Both the position numbers and the translations under genes were made by a program. Below, piece after piece: positions 34,095-41,451 of a stretch of 45,098 nucleotides of DNA (position 1 is its first letter; every line of letters starts with the position of its first letter). The stretch is taken from contig NZ_CAFJ01000463.1 in assembly GCF_000239795.1 (NCBI RefSeq), positions 1-45,098 of the forward strand, read 5' to 3'. The notes under the pieces were generated by a model that did no database searches, was not told where the DNA came from, and was given only the letters and a program-made list of their open reading frames with translations. Origin of the DNA: Bradyrhizobium sp. STM 3809 (lineage in GTDB: Bacteria > Pseudomonadota > Alphaproteobacteria > Rhizobiales > Xanthobacteraceae).

Positions 34095-34871
34095 ATGGCC
34101 CGCAAGCTGATCGACATTTCCGTGCCGCTGCAGAACGATGTTCCCGCCGATCCACCGGGCAATCATCCGACCATCACCTATATCGACCACCAGCAGGGGC
34201 TGCCGCGCATGCTGCAGTTCTTCGACGGTCTGAAGGCTGCGGACCTGCCGGACGGGCAGGGCTGGGCGGTCGAGCAGGTCAGCCTGTCAACCCACAACGG
34301 CACCCATCTCGACGCGCCCTGGCACTTCCATCCGACGATGAACCGCGGCGAGCGCGCCTGGACCATCGACGAGGTGCCGCTGGACTGGTGCCTGCAACCG
34401 GGCGTGAAGCTCGACTTCCGCCACTTTCCGGACGGCTATGTCGTCACGGCCAAGGATGTCGAAGCCGAGCTGAAGCGCATCGGCCACACGCTGTCGCCGC
34501 TCGAGATCGTCGTCGTCAACACCGCGGCCGGCGCGCGCTTCGGCCAGGCCAACTACGTCAACTCCGGCTGCGGCATGGGCTACGAGGCGACGATGTACCT
34601 GCTGGAGCGCGGCGTGCGCCTGACCGGCACCGACGGCTGGAGCTGGGACGCGCCGTTCGTGTTCACGGCCAAAACCTATGCCGAGACCAAGGACGCCAGC
34701 ATCATCTGGGAAGGCCACAAGGCCGGCCGCCATATCGGCTATTGCCACCTCGAGAAGCTGCACAATCTGGAGCAATTGCCGTCGACAGGCTTCATGGTGT
34801 CGTGCTTCCCGGTGAAGATCGAGCGCGCGTCGGCAGGGTGGACGCGCGCGGTGGCGATCATCGACGGGTAA
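34095..34871 (+). CDS. Cyclase-family (kynurenine formamidase-like) metal hydrolase
   Basis: A 258-residue cyclase-family protein. The signature STHNGTHLDAPWHFHP (HxGTHxDxPxHF-type metal site) is intact at about residues 65-80. Characterised members hydrolyse N-formylkynurenine, isatin or related amides, lactams and lactones. A ribosome site GAGAGGA precedes ATG 34095. It follows the FAH-family gene after a repeat element and may share its pathway: a cyclase-type ring opening combined with an FAH hydrolase would suit an aromatic or heterocyclic substrate. The kynurenine pathway itself is not represented nearby. Confidence 0.88.
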   Translation: MARKLIDISVPLQNDVPADPPGNHPTITYIDHQQGLPRMLQFFDGLKAADLPDGQGWAVEQVSLSTHNGTHLDAPWHFHPTMNRGERAWTIDEVPLDWCLQPGVKLDFRHFPDGYVVTAKDVEAELKRIGHTLSPLEIVVVNTAAGARFGQANYVNSGCGMGYEATMYLLERGVRLTGTDGWSWDAPFVFTAKTYAETKDASIIWEGHKAGRHIGYCHLEKLHNLEQLPSTGFMVSCFPVKIERASAGWTRAVAIIDG

Positions 34872-34949
34872 GGGCAGAAAGCCGAGCCGCAGTCTCAAAT
34901 GTTGCTGGTGGTTTGATCACAGCTCGCGCGGCGACGGGTAGTGTACCTA

Positions 34950-35175
34950 GCTCCGCTAGCGGCGGGGCTATCGCATAAGGCGATCCGGAGCCGTAGCGGC
35001 GAACAGTCCTGCTCACTTGTTACTCCGTCATGCCCGGGCTTGTCCCGGGCATCCACGTCGTTCTCAGGGCGCCGGACGACGTGGATGGCCGGGACAAGCC
35101 CGGCCATGACGACGTAGAACGAGACGAGCACATAGCCGCGATCTTCAAATGCGATAGCCCTGCCGTTTGCGAGGA
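34950..35175. repeat. Composite palindromic repeat, family B copy 1, with flanking inverted elements
   Basis: The core 35026-35111 has arms CGTCATGCCCGGGCTTGTCC... and the complementary ...GGACAAGCCCGGCCATGACG. It is flanked left by GGGGCTATCGCATA (about 34964) and right by ATGCGATAGCCC (about 35150), themselves inverted relative to one another. The core recurs at 37858-37943, also with an ATGCGATTGCCC element downstream. The rest of the 480-bp gap between the cyclase and SOUL genes shows no gene. Confidence 0.85.
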
Positions 35176-35350
35176 GAGCGGGATTGCATCGAAGATGCGA
35201 TCCGGGTCAGCGGGGCGGGTCTATCCGCGAGCACTTCCCGTGCGGCTACTCCCCAGCCCTCTCAGTGCGAGCGAAACTGGTCGCGCCCCCTGAAGAACGG
35301 TCTGAGGAACGGGGAGAGGAGGCGCAGCACCCACGCAGCGCATCGTTGAG

Positions 35351-35992
35351 CTAGCAATTGCACGCCAGCATCACCTCGTTCCGGCGCAGCATCGGCAGGG
35401 TCCAGGGCGGATTGTAGAAGGCGAGCAGCGGCGTGCCGGAGACGGTGATGCCCTGGCGCTGCGCGTAGTCGCGCAGCTCGCGGGTCTTGTCGGCCAGAAT
35501 GCCGTCGGAATACGCGCCGGAGAACGTGATCGCGAGCATGCGCTGCGCCGGCAGGGGTGTCAGCTTGATCCTGGCATCCGCCGGCGGCGGCAGCGCCTCC
35601 AGTGACCAGCTCGACGGCATCACGAAGCTGACGCTCCAGTGGTCGCTGCCGGCGCCGTCGGCGGCGGCCGCCGTCGCCTGCTGCTGCACCGGCGCGGTCA
35701 TCGCGATCTTCGCCTTGGCCTGGTTGGCGCCGAAGATGTAGCCGGCAATGATGCGAAAGCCTTCCTCGATCGCGGGCCTGCGCGCGCCCTGCACCTCGGC
35801 CTGCGCGATGATCATCGGCGCATAAGCGCGGATCTCGACATCGCCATCGCGCTTGACCACGTCGTATCTGGGATGTTCGACCCGGCTCATGATCGGCCCC
35901 GCGGCAATGGCGGCGCCGGCCAGCACGAGCACGACGAGACCGGTCAGCCCGATCAGCATGCGGCGTCTCCTCGGTGGTGTCGGCTCGGTCAT
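35351..35992 (-). CDS. SOUL-family heme-binding protein, membrane anchored
   Basis: A 213-residue SOUL/HEBP-family protein. After a basic N terminus (PPRRRRML) comes one hydrophobic segment (about residues 12-34), a signal anchor or signal peptide. The SOUL domain follows: VEHPRYDVVKRDGDVEIRAY, GFRIIAGYIFGANQAKAKIA, MTAPV and, at the end, LLAFYNPPWTLPMLRRNEVM, the typical YNPPWTLPFLRRNEV ending. ATG 35990-35992 is chosen; the frame extends 24 residues further up but without family similarity. Bacterial SOUL proteins probably bind heme or tetrapyrroles at the membrane or periplasm; the exact role is unsettled. It is monocistronic. Confidence 0.9.
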   Translation of the reverse strand: MTEPTPPRRRRMLIGLTGLVVLVLAGAAIAAGPIMSRVEHPRYDVVKRDGDVEIRAYAPMIIAQAEVQGARRPAIEEGFRIIAGYIFGANQAKAKIAMTAPVQQQATAAAADGAGSDHWSVSFVMPSSWSLEALPPPADARIKLTPLPAQRMLAITFSGAYSDGILADKTRELRDYAQRQGITVSGTPLLAFYNPPWTLPMLRRNEVMLACNC

Positions 35993-36134
35993 GGCGTGCG
36001 CCGTTCGGTTGAAGATAACGAGGGAACGAGGCGGGAGGTCCCGCGGATCAGAGGAACCGGTCACCGTACCCTCTCCATGAACAGCCCGTCGACGTGTTTA
36101 TGGTCAATGTGCAGCGCCGACCTCGGTGCCAGAC

Positions 36135-36214
36135 CCTCATGGTGAGGAGCGCCGCGCCAATCAGGCCAATTGCGAATCAAGGTCGTCGTTCGCGGCGCGT
36201 CTCGAACCATGAGG
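36135..36214. repeat. Family A repeat with a 34-bp internal insertion
   Basis: Arms CCTCATGGT (36135-36143) and ACCATGAGG (36206-36214). Compared with copy 1 at 18578, the core is identical at both ends but carries 34 extra bases (36156-36189) in the loop. Confidence 0.8.
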
Positions 36215-36225
36215 CTCGACCGAGG

Positions 36226-36273
36226 CCTCGCCCTTCGCGACGCCCGCCGCAGGGCGGGCTCCTCAGGGTGAGG
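36226..36273. repeat. Family A repeat variant
   Basis: Arms CCTCGCCCT (36226-36234) and AGGGTGAGG (36265-36273; one G-T mismatch) around a CGCCCGCC...GGCGGGC core. The layout (GAGGAGC box on the complement, then CGTC-like box) matches family A. It directly follows the preceding unit. Confidence 0.65.
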
Positions 36274-36354
36274 GTTTGGGGGTCGTGCAGGACGATAGGG
36301 ATCGGACCGAAGCGAACATGTCCGCCCTGGGTACGACAAAAAAATTCTTGCGAT

Positions 36355-36765
36355 TTTTCCGAAATTGTGATCATATCAGCGCATCCCGCCTCATGCAGAG
36401 GGGCGTACGCGTCGTCACGATACGTGAGAGGTGGGGAGCGGTGGCCGCGGGCCTGTCAGGCGCTGATGCGCTGGACGATGGGCAGCCCGCGGACGTTCAA
36501 GCCGCGTGGTCCTGGCGCCCCGAAGCTGGCGCCAAGCCTGCTGCGACATGATCCGTGACAGGACGTGTCGCGCAAGCGACGGGGGCAAACAAGCCGGTCC
36601 CCGGGGAGAGCGCGGAGCAGACGTTAAGCCCATCGCGCAGGGAAGGCCGGGTCTGTCCGGCTGAACCTGTGGTACCTGCCGCCTGCATTTTTTTTCGCAG
36701 GCGGGCCACGGGCCTCAGTCGAGGTCCGGTCTTCCCTGCGCCCTCGCATTGTCGCGCGAGGGTCT
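36355..36765 (+). ncRNA. Structured multi-copy-type element, candidate noncoding RNA
   Basis: A gene-free stretch with strong RNA-like structure. GCGCAGGGAAGGCCGG (36635-36650) pairs with CCGGTCTTCCCTGCGC (36726-36741), 16 bp with one G-U, enclosing a small CCGG/CCGG hairpin and CCGCCTGC-N10-GCAGGCGG with a T8 loop. CCCTCGC/GCGAGGG (36741-36762) forms a last hairpin. Upstream come CCGGTCCCCGGGGAGAGCGC and the GCGCATCCCGCCTCATGCAG box. From memory, near-identical sequences occur in many copies in Bradyrhizobium and Rhodopseudomonas genomes and are often misannotated as small proteins. Whether it is a transcribed RNA or a mobile structured repeat, and on which strand, I cannot tell. Boundaries are approximate. 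Confidence 0.6.
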
Positions 36766-36931
36766 CGATCATCGCTTCGGGCGCGTGCTGCGCCGCGAGA
36801 GCGACGGCGCGTGCGCGCATGGTGGCGCTGGCATAATGAATATGCTTAGCAGGTGGAGGCGCGCTGAAGCCGGCGCGCGACCGCCAACAATTCAGCCGGC
36901 CGCAACGGCTCTGATCCCCAGGAGGAACCCT

Positions 36932-37726
36932 ATGGCAGACACCTCACGCCGCGATCTTCTCGTCGCCGGCAGCGCCGCTGCGGCGGCCGCGATCATGACG
37001 GACACACCGCCGGCGGCGGCGCAGGCGGGACCGGCGCCGATTTTCGCCGTGCCGGCGACGACGATTCCGATCGCGGGCGAGCAGGGCGTCTTCCCCGTCC
37101 GCCGCATCTATTGCATCGGCCGCAACTACGCGGCGCATGCGATCGAGCGCGGCTCCGATCCGAACCGCGAGCCGCCGTTCTTCTTCCAGAAGCCGACCGA
37201 TGCGATCCAGAACGTGGCGGTCGGCGAGGTCGCCGATCATCCCTATCCGTCGCTGACCAAGAACTATCACCACGAGGTCGAACTGGTCGCCGCGCTGAAA
37301 TCCGGCGGCACCAACATCCCGGTCGACTCCGCGCTCGACCACGTCTATGGCTACGCGCTCGGCCTCGACATGACCCGGCGCGATCTGCAGAACGGCATGG
37401 CCGCCGAGAAGAAGCCCTGGGAGATCGGCAAGAGCTTCGATCATGCCGCCGTCATCGGCCCGATCCATCCGGTTTCGAAGGTCGGCCACTTCACCAAGGG
37501 CGCGATCTCATTGGCCGTCAACGGAACGGTGCGGCAGAACTCCGACCTCACCAAGATGATCTGGAGCGTCGCCGAGCAGATCGCGAAGCTGTCCGAGGCG
37601 TTCGAGCTCAAGGCCGGCGATATCATCTATTCCGGCACGCCGGAGAATGTCGGCCCGGTGGTCAAGGGCGACGTGCTGCTGTGCAAGCTGGAGGGCCTGC
37701 CGGACATGTCGATCAAGATCGTTTGA
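36932..37726 (+). CDS. Tat-exported fumarylacetoacetate hydrolase-family protein
   Basis: A 264-residue FAH-family protein, unusual in carrying a twin-arginine signal: TSRRDLLVAGSAAAAAAIM, with a cleavage region near AAAQA. The mature domain shows IYCIGRNYAAHAIERG, a PPFFFQKPTDAI segment, YHHEVELVAAL (E-x-E metal ligands), VYGYALGLDMTRRDLQN and DIIYSGTPENVGPVVKGD, all standard for the YcgM/acylpyruvate hydrolase branch. It should therefore be a folded, metal-loaded enzyme in the periplasm. ATG 36932 follows CAGGAGG. It is monocistronic, between two repeat-rich gaps. Most relatives are cytoplasmic acylpyruvases or decarboxylases; periplasmic substrate unknown. Confidence 0.88.
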   Translation: MADTSRRDLLVAGSAAAAAAIMTDTPPAAAQAGPAPIFAVPATTIPIAGEQGVFPVRRIYCIGRNYAAHAIERGSDPNREPPFFFQKPTDAIQNVAVGEVADHPYPSLTKNYHHEVELVAALKSGGTNIPVDSALDHVYGYALGLDMTRRDLQNGMAAEKKPWEIGKSFDHAAVIGPIHPVSKVGHFTKGAISLAVNGTVRQNSDLTKMIWSVAEQIAKLSEAFELKAGDIIYSGTPENVGPVVKGDVLLCKLEGLPDMSIKIV

Positions 37727-37747
37727 GAATGAAGGCGGTTGTCCTCG

Positions 37748-37830
37748 TAGCCCGCATGAGCGCAGCGACATGCGGGTTCTCCCGAGACACCGGTGAGATC
37801 CCGAATGTCGCTTGCGCTCATCCGGGCTAC
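37748..37830. repeat. Palindromic intergenic repeat, family D
   Basis: GTAGCCCGCATGAGCGCAGC (from 37748) is mirrored by GCTTGCGCTCATCCGGGCTAC (to 37830) with few mismatches. One copy in the window; I recall the sequence type as frequent in Bradyrhizobium intergenic DNA. Confidence 0.8.
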
Positions 37831-37857
37831 GGCACTGCCGCTGTCGATCATTTGCTC

Positions 37858-37943
37858 CGTCATGCCCGGGCTTGTCCCGGGCATCCACGTCGTTCTCAGC
37901 ATGGCGATCGACGTGGATGGCCGGGACCGGCCCGGCCATGACG
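37858..37943. repeat. Palindromic repeat, family B copy 2
   Basis: Eighty-six bp, the same length as copy 1 (35026-35111) and nearly identical in both arms; the spacer between arms differs (TCTCAGCATGGCGATC here). An ATGCGATTGCCCTGCC element follows at about 37981, as it does after copy 1. The remaining 250 bp up to the CcoG gene show no gene and no clear FNR-type TTGAT-N4-ATCAA site. Confidence 0.85.
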
Positions 37944-38257
37944 ATGTGGAGACAGACGGGTATTGAACTCCGAACGTCATATGCGATTGCCCTGCCGCAC
38001 GCGGGGAGAGGCGCGCAGCCGACATTGCCGCTGCGCGGCACCAGAACAACGCGGCAGGGGCCATCATCCCATCGGATGCTGCATCTGCCGCCACGGCACT
38101 CGCGGGGCCGCGCCCGTCATCACCCGCCGACGGCCGGCCATCGTTGTTCCCGCGCCAACAACCACTGCCACCCGTTCGCAAGTTTGTGGGCCGACAAAGA
38201 GCGCTCTCCCACCGCCGCCTATCGTCGCCCGCAACAGGCAAGCGAACGAGGGCAGAC

Positions 38258-39751
38258 GTGGCCATCACCATCGAGATCGATCACGCCAGGACGCGCCGCA
38301 TGGCGCAGGGACAGGGCCCAAGCCAGTCTCCGGCGCAAGGCAAGGCCCCCGCGCGCAAGCCGGCACGATCGCCGCGCCAGCCCGGCGGTCCCGTGGTTCC
38401 TCAAGGCGTCAGGGGGCCGATCCGCCGGCTCAAATGGCTGATCCTGATGCTCACGCTCACGGTCTACTACGTCACGCCCTTCATCCGCTGGAACCGCGGC
38501 CCGAATGCGCCGGACCAGGCGGTGCTGCTCGATTTCGCCCACGGCAAGCTCTATCTCGGCCCGGCCGAGATCTGGCCGCAGGACCTCTATCTCATCACCG
38601 CGGCGATGCTGCTGGCGACCTTGATCCTCATCCTGGTCAACGCGCTGGCCGGGCGGCTGTGGTGCGGCTTCGCCTGTCCGCAGACGGTGTGGACCGACCT
38701 GTTCCTGCTGGTCGAGCGCCTGGTCGAAGGCGACCGCCGGCAGCGGCTGAAGAACCTCAGTTCGCCGCTGACGGCGAAGCGCGTCGCGCAGATCGCGACC
38801 AAGCATGCGCTGTGGATGCTGATCGCGCTTCTCACCGGTGGCACCTTGATCTTCTACTTCACCGACGCGCCGGAACTGCTGCGTGATCTGGCCCATGGCG
38901 AGATGACGGTCACCGCCTTGACATGGACGCTCGTGTTCGCCGGCACCACCTACGGTCTCGCCGGCTTCGCGCGCGAGCAGGTCTGCACCTTCATGTGCCC
39001 GTGGCCGCGCCTGCAGGGCGCGATCTGGGATCCCGAAGCGTTCACGGTGAACTATCGCGACTATCGCGGCGAGGTCCGGATGTCGGCGAAGAAGGCCGCG
39101 GAAGCGCGTGCGCTGGGCGAGCCGGCCGGCGATTGCGTCGATTGCGGCGCCTGCGTCGCGGTCTGCCCGATCGGCATCGACATCCGCCAGGGGCCGAACT
39201 TCGCCTGCATCAATTGCGGCCTGTGCGTCGATGCCTGCGACGGCGTGATGGCCAGGCTCGACCGGCCGCGCGGGCTGATCGACTACGAGAGCTGGGAGAA
39301 CATCGAGCGCGGCCGCGCCGGCGAGCCGCGCGTGTCTCGGCTGCTGCGGCCGAAGACGGTCGGGCTCGCGCTCGCCAGCGTCGCGCTGGCCGGCGTGATC
39401 GCGGTGTCGTTCGCGACCAAGACCAGCGCCGTGCTGTCGGTCCAGCACGACCGCGATCCCCTGTCGGTACGGCTCTCGGACGGATCGGTACGCAATGCCT
39501 ACACCGTCAAGCTGCTCAACAAGTCGTCGGGCGTGCAGCGCTTCAAGCTCGGCGTCACCGGCGTCGATGCAGCGCTCGCGATCGTCGGCCATGCCCAGGC
39601 GGATGCGATCGAGGTCGAGCCGGACGGCTCGGAGACGCTGCGCGTGACGCTGACCATGCCCGAGCCTGGGGATGCCGACGTCACTTTCCAGGCCGTCGAT
39701 GCCCGCAGCCGGGTCGTGCTGACCGCGCACGATCGCTTCGTCAACCGGTAG
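38258..39751 (+). CDS. ccoG: Cytochrome c oxidase accessory protein CcoG (FixG/RdxA)
   Basis: Membrane-bound ferredoxin of the FixG/CcoG family, 497 residues. Order: basic cytoplasmic N terminus, membrane spans with LWCGFACPQTVWTDLF and VCTFMCPWPRLQGAIW, a double [4Fe-4S] domain (CVDCGACVAVCPIGIDI and CINCGLCVDAC), a further span and a C-terminal Ig-like domain. CcoG supplies reduced copper for assembly of the cbb3 high-affinity oxidase. Usually it sits in ccoNOPQ-ccoGHIS (fixNOPQ-fixGHIS) clusters. Here none of those genes is adjacent, so it is an orphan or second copy. GTG 38258 (GAGGG six bases upstream) and ATG 38300 are alternative starts. Confidence 0.92.
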   Translation: MAITIEIDHARTRRMAQGQGPSQSPAQGKAPARKPARSPRQPGGPVVPQGVRGPIRRLKWLILMLTLTVYYVTPFIRWNRGPNAPDQAVLLDFAHGKLYLGPAEIWPQDLYLITAAMLLATLILILVNALAGRLWCGFACPQTVWTDLFLLVERLVEGDRRQRLKNLSSPLTAKRVAQIATKHALWMLIALLTGGTLIFYFTDAPELLRDLAHGEMTVTALTWTLVFAGTTYGLAGFAREQVCTFMCPWPRLQGAIWDPEAFTVNYRDYRGEVRMSAKKAAEARALGEPAGDCVDCGACVAVCPIGIDIRQGPNFACINCGLCVDACDGVMARLDRPRGLIDYESWENIERGRAGEPRVSRLLRPKTVGLALASVALAGVIAVSFATKTSAVLSVQHDRDPLSVRLSDGSVRNAYTVKLLNKSSGVQRFKLGVTGVDAALAIVGHAQADAIEVEPDGSETLRVTLTMPEPGDADVTFQAVDARSRVVLTAHDRFVNR

Positions 39752-39759
39752 AGGAGGGA

Positions 39760-40698
39760 CTACAAATAGGATTTCGGCAGCAGCATGTGGATGCCCTTGT
39801 TGCCGTCGACCAGCTGCGTGACGCGCAGATTGCCGGCCAGCGAGCACAGCATGTAGGCCTGGTTGCGCGACAGATTGGTGCGGGCGCAGACGTGCTTGAC
39901 CATCTCGCGCACCGCCTGCTTGGCGGCGTCGTCGAGATCCTCGTCGAGGCCGATCGACATCAGGTGCGTCGCGTTCTCGGCGAATGGCCAGGTGATGTCC
40001 ATGTCCTTGCGCACGGTCAGGCGGAAGCTGCCGGTGACGCCGGTCTCGAGCGCGGTGATGCAGACCTCGCCGTCGCCCTGCACGCCGTGGCCGTCGCCGG
40101 CGAAGAACAGCGCGCCCTCGTTGAAGACGGGCAGATACAGCGTGGTGCCGGGCCGCAGCTCCTTGTTGTCCATGTTGCCGCCGAAGCTGCGCGGCACCGG
40201 CGAGCCGCACCGTCCCCACGCCGGCGGCGGCGCGGTGGCGATGATGCCGAAGAACGGATCGAGCGCGATCTCGGTGCCCCAGGGCATGATGCAGACCTGG
40301 CGCTCGTGATCGACCTTGGGGTGGATGGTCTCGTAGTCGGTGAACTCGTCGGGCAGGGTGCCGAGCAAGGGCAGGATCGAGACGAAGCCCCAGTCCTGGC
40401 TGACCTTGACGTTGAGGATGTCGACCTGGAGCGTATCGCCCGGCTGCGCGCCCTTCACATAGACCGGGCCGGTGATGAAATGCGGGCCCGGCCCCTGGAT
40501 CATGGTGTCGAGCGCAGTGAGATAGGCGGGAGGGACCAGACTGCGGTCCTCCGGCAAGGTCTCCTTGCCGCCGGCCGGAAACGAATGCAGCGTCACCGTG
40601 TCGCCGGAAGCGACCTCGAGCACCGGAGGCGTGGTGTGGTCGAGATAGCCCCACACCATGGTCTCATGTGTTGCGGGAATCTCGTGGCGTCTGGACAT
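39760..40698 (-). CDS. Acetamidase/formamidase family protein
   Basis: A 312-residue FmdA/AmdA-family amidohydrolase, cleaving short amides to acid and ammonia. Family segments include TVTLHSFPAGG, GPHFITGPVYVKGAQPGDTL, IMPWGTEIALDPFFGIIA, SFGGNMDNKELRPGTTLYLP and the metal/active-site-like FFAGDGHGVQGDGEVC. ATG 40696-40698 has a GGGAG site; the frame extends up without similarity. Its stop lies eight bases from the convergent CcoG stop. It is monocistronic; regulation not visible. The roughly 300 bp upstream (40699-40999) show no further gene. Confidence 0.9.
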   Translation of the reverse strand: MSRRHEIPATHETMVWGYLDHTTPPVLEVASGDTVTLHSFPAGGKETLPEDRSLVPPAYLTALDTMIQGPGPHFITGPVYVKGAQPGDTLQVDILNVKVSQDWGFVSILPLLGTLPDEFTDYETIHPKVDHERQVCIMPWGTEIALDPFFGIIATAPPPAWGRCGSPVPRSFGGNMDNKELRPGTTLYLPVFNEGALFFAGDGHGVQGDGEVCITALETGVTGSFRLTVRKDMDITWPFAENATHLMSIGLDEDLDDAAKQAVREMVKHVCARTNLSRNQAYMLCSLAGNLRVTQLVDGNKGIHMLLPKSYL

Positions 40699-40999
40699 GG
40701 GCTGTCTCCCTCCGGCTGGGGTCTCGACACTGATAACACGGCAGGATGCGAGGACCGGCAACGCCAAAAACTGGTCAGTCTTGCTCACGGTCCCGGCAGG
40801 TCGGGGCGACGTCCTCCGCGGATGTCAATTTTGCCAATCGGTGACGAGGCACCGGCAAGACGCGACGATCTCACGCCGTCGCGCGGGGCCAACGCCGCGG
40901 CGCGCGGATGCGGCGCGCAGTCGCGCGGGGCATGCGCCGGGGTACTACCAAGCTCATGGAATTCATGCGAGAATGTCCGACATGGCCGCGTAGGGGTCT

Positions 41000-41377
41000 G
41001 TGAGCATGCGACGTTCCCTGCACACCGAGCACGAGATCCTGGTTCTGCTTTGCGAGGCGGAGTCGGGTGTTCCGATTGCCGAAATTTGCAGCACGGCCGG
41101 CGTGTCGCTGCGCACCTTCTATCGCTGGCGCCAGCGCTATGGCGGTCTCACGAGTCCTGCGCTGCGCCATCTGAAGGAGTTGGAGATCGAGAACCAGCGC
41201 CTGCGCGCGCTGGTGACAAGCCTCGTCCAGGGGCCGCCGAAGCCGGCCTCCGAGAGGCCGGCACCACGGCCCGTGCGCCAGGATTGCGGCAGCACGCCGC
41301 ATGGCGTGGCCGGAGCGCCGGGGCAAGCCCGCGGCGCGGTGATCGGCCGCTACGCCTCGGTGCGCTACGGGCGCTGA
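41000..41377 (+). CDS. Orphan IS3 OrfA-like helix-turn-helix protein
   Basis: A 125-residue protein whose first 75 residues resemble IS3-family OrfA (transposase_8): HEILVLLCEAESGVPIAEIC, then a GVSLRTFYRWRQRYGGLTS helix-turn-helix and the leucine-rich coiled segment LRHLKELEIENQRLRALVTS. No OrfB integrase, no terminal repeats and no target duplication are seen. The C-terminal 45 residues are low-complexity and look like read-through into unrelated sequence. It is either a decayed insertion-sequence remnant or a domesticated DNA-binding protein. The start is GTG 41000 or ATG 41006. Confidence 0.6.
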   Translation: MSMRRSLHTEHEILVLLCEAESGVPIAEICSTAGVSLRTFYRWRQRYGGLTSPALRHLKELEIENQRLRALVTSLVQGPPKPASERPAPRPVRQDCGSTPHGVAGAPGQARGAVIGRYASVRYGR

Positions 41378-41397
41378 TCCCTTGTCTTCCCGCCAAG

Positions 41398-41428
41398 AAA
41401 AACATCGGCCGGATCGCTCCGGCCGATG
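41398..41428 (-). terminator. Intrinsic terminator of the IorB-type gene
   Basis: CATCGGCCGGA (41403-41413) and TCCGGCCGATG (41418-41428) form an exact 11-bp stem with a four-base loop. Read on the minus strand it is followed by TTTTTCTTGG. It lies about 25 bp past the stop of the large hydroxylase subunit and also after the OrfA-like gene on the other strand. Confidence 0.85.
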
Positions 41429-41451
41429 TGAGTGTGGTGATCTCGCTGCTC

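Noticed and set aside
36497..36836. Small proteins on either strand over the structured element
   Set aside because: No ribosome sites or domains. The sequence is better explained by RNA-like inverted repeats, and similar translations are, from memory, recurrent misannotations in Bradyrhizobium.
18556..37943. Possible CRISPR array from repeated palindromes
   Set aside because: The repeats are dispersed, long, palindromic and unevenly spaced, with no regular spacers and no cas genes.
38219..40654. An 811-codon minus-strand open frame opposite CcoG and through the formamidase in another frame
   Set aside because: Composition and lack of domains mark it as a shadow of the two real genes.
41000..41377. 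A complete IS3-family insertion sequence
   Set aside because: Only the OrfA-like part exists; no OrfB, terminal inverted repeats or target duplication were found around it.
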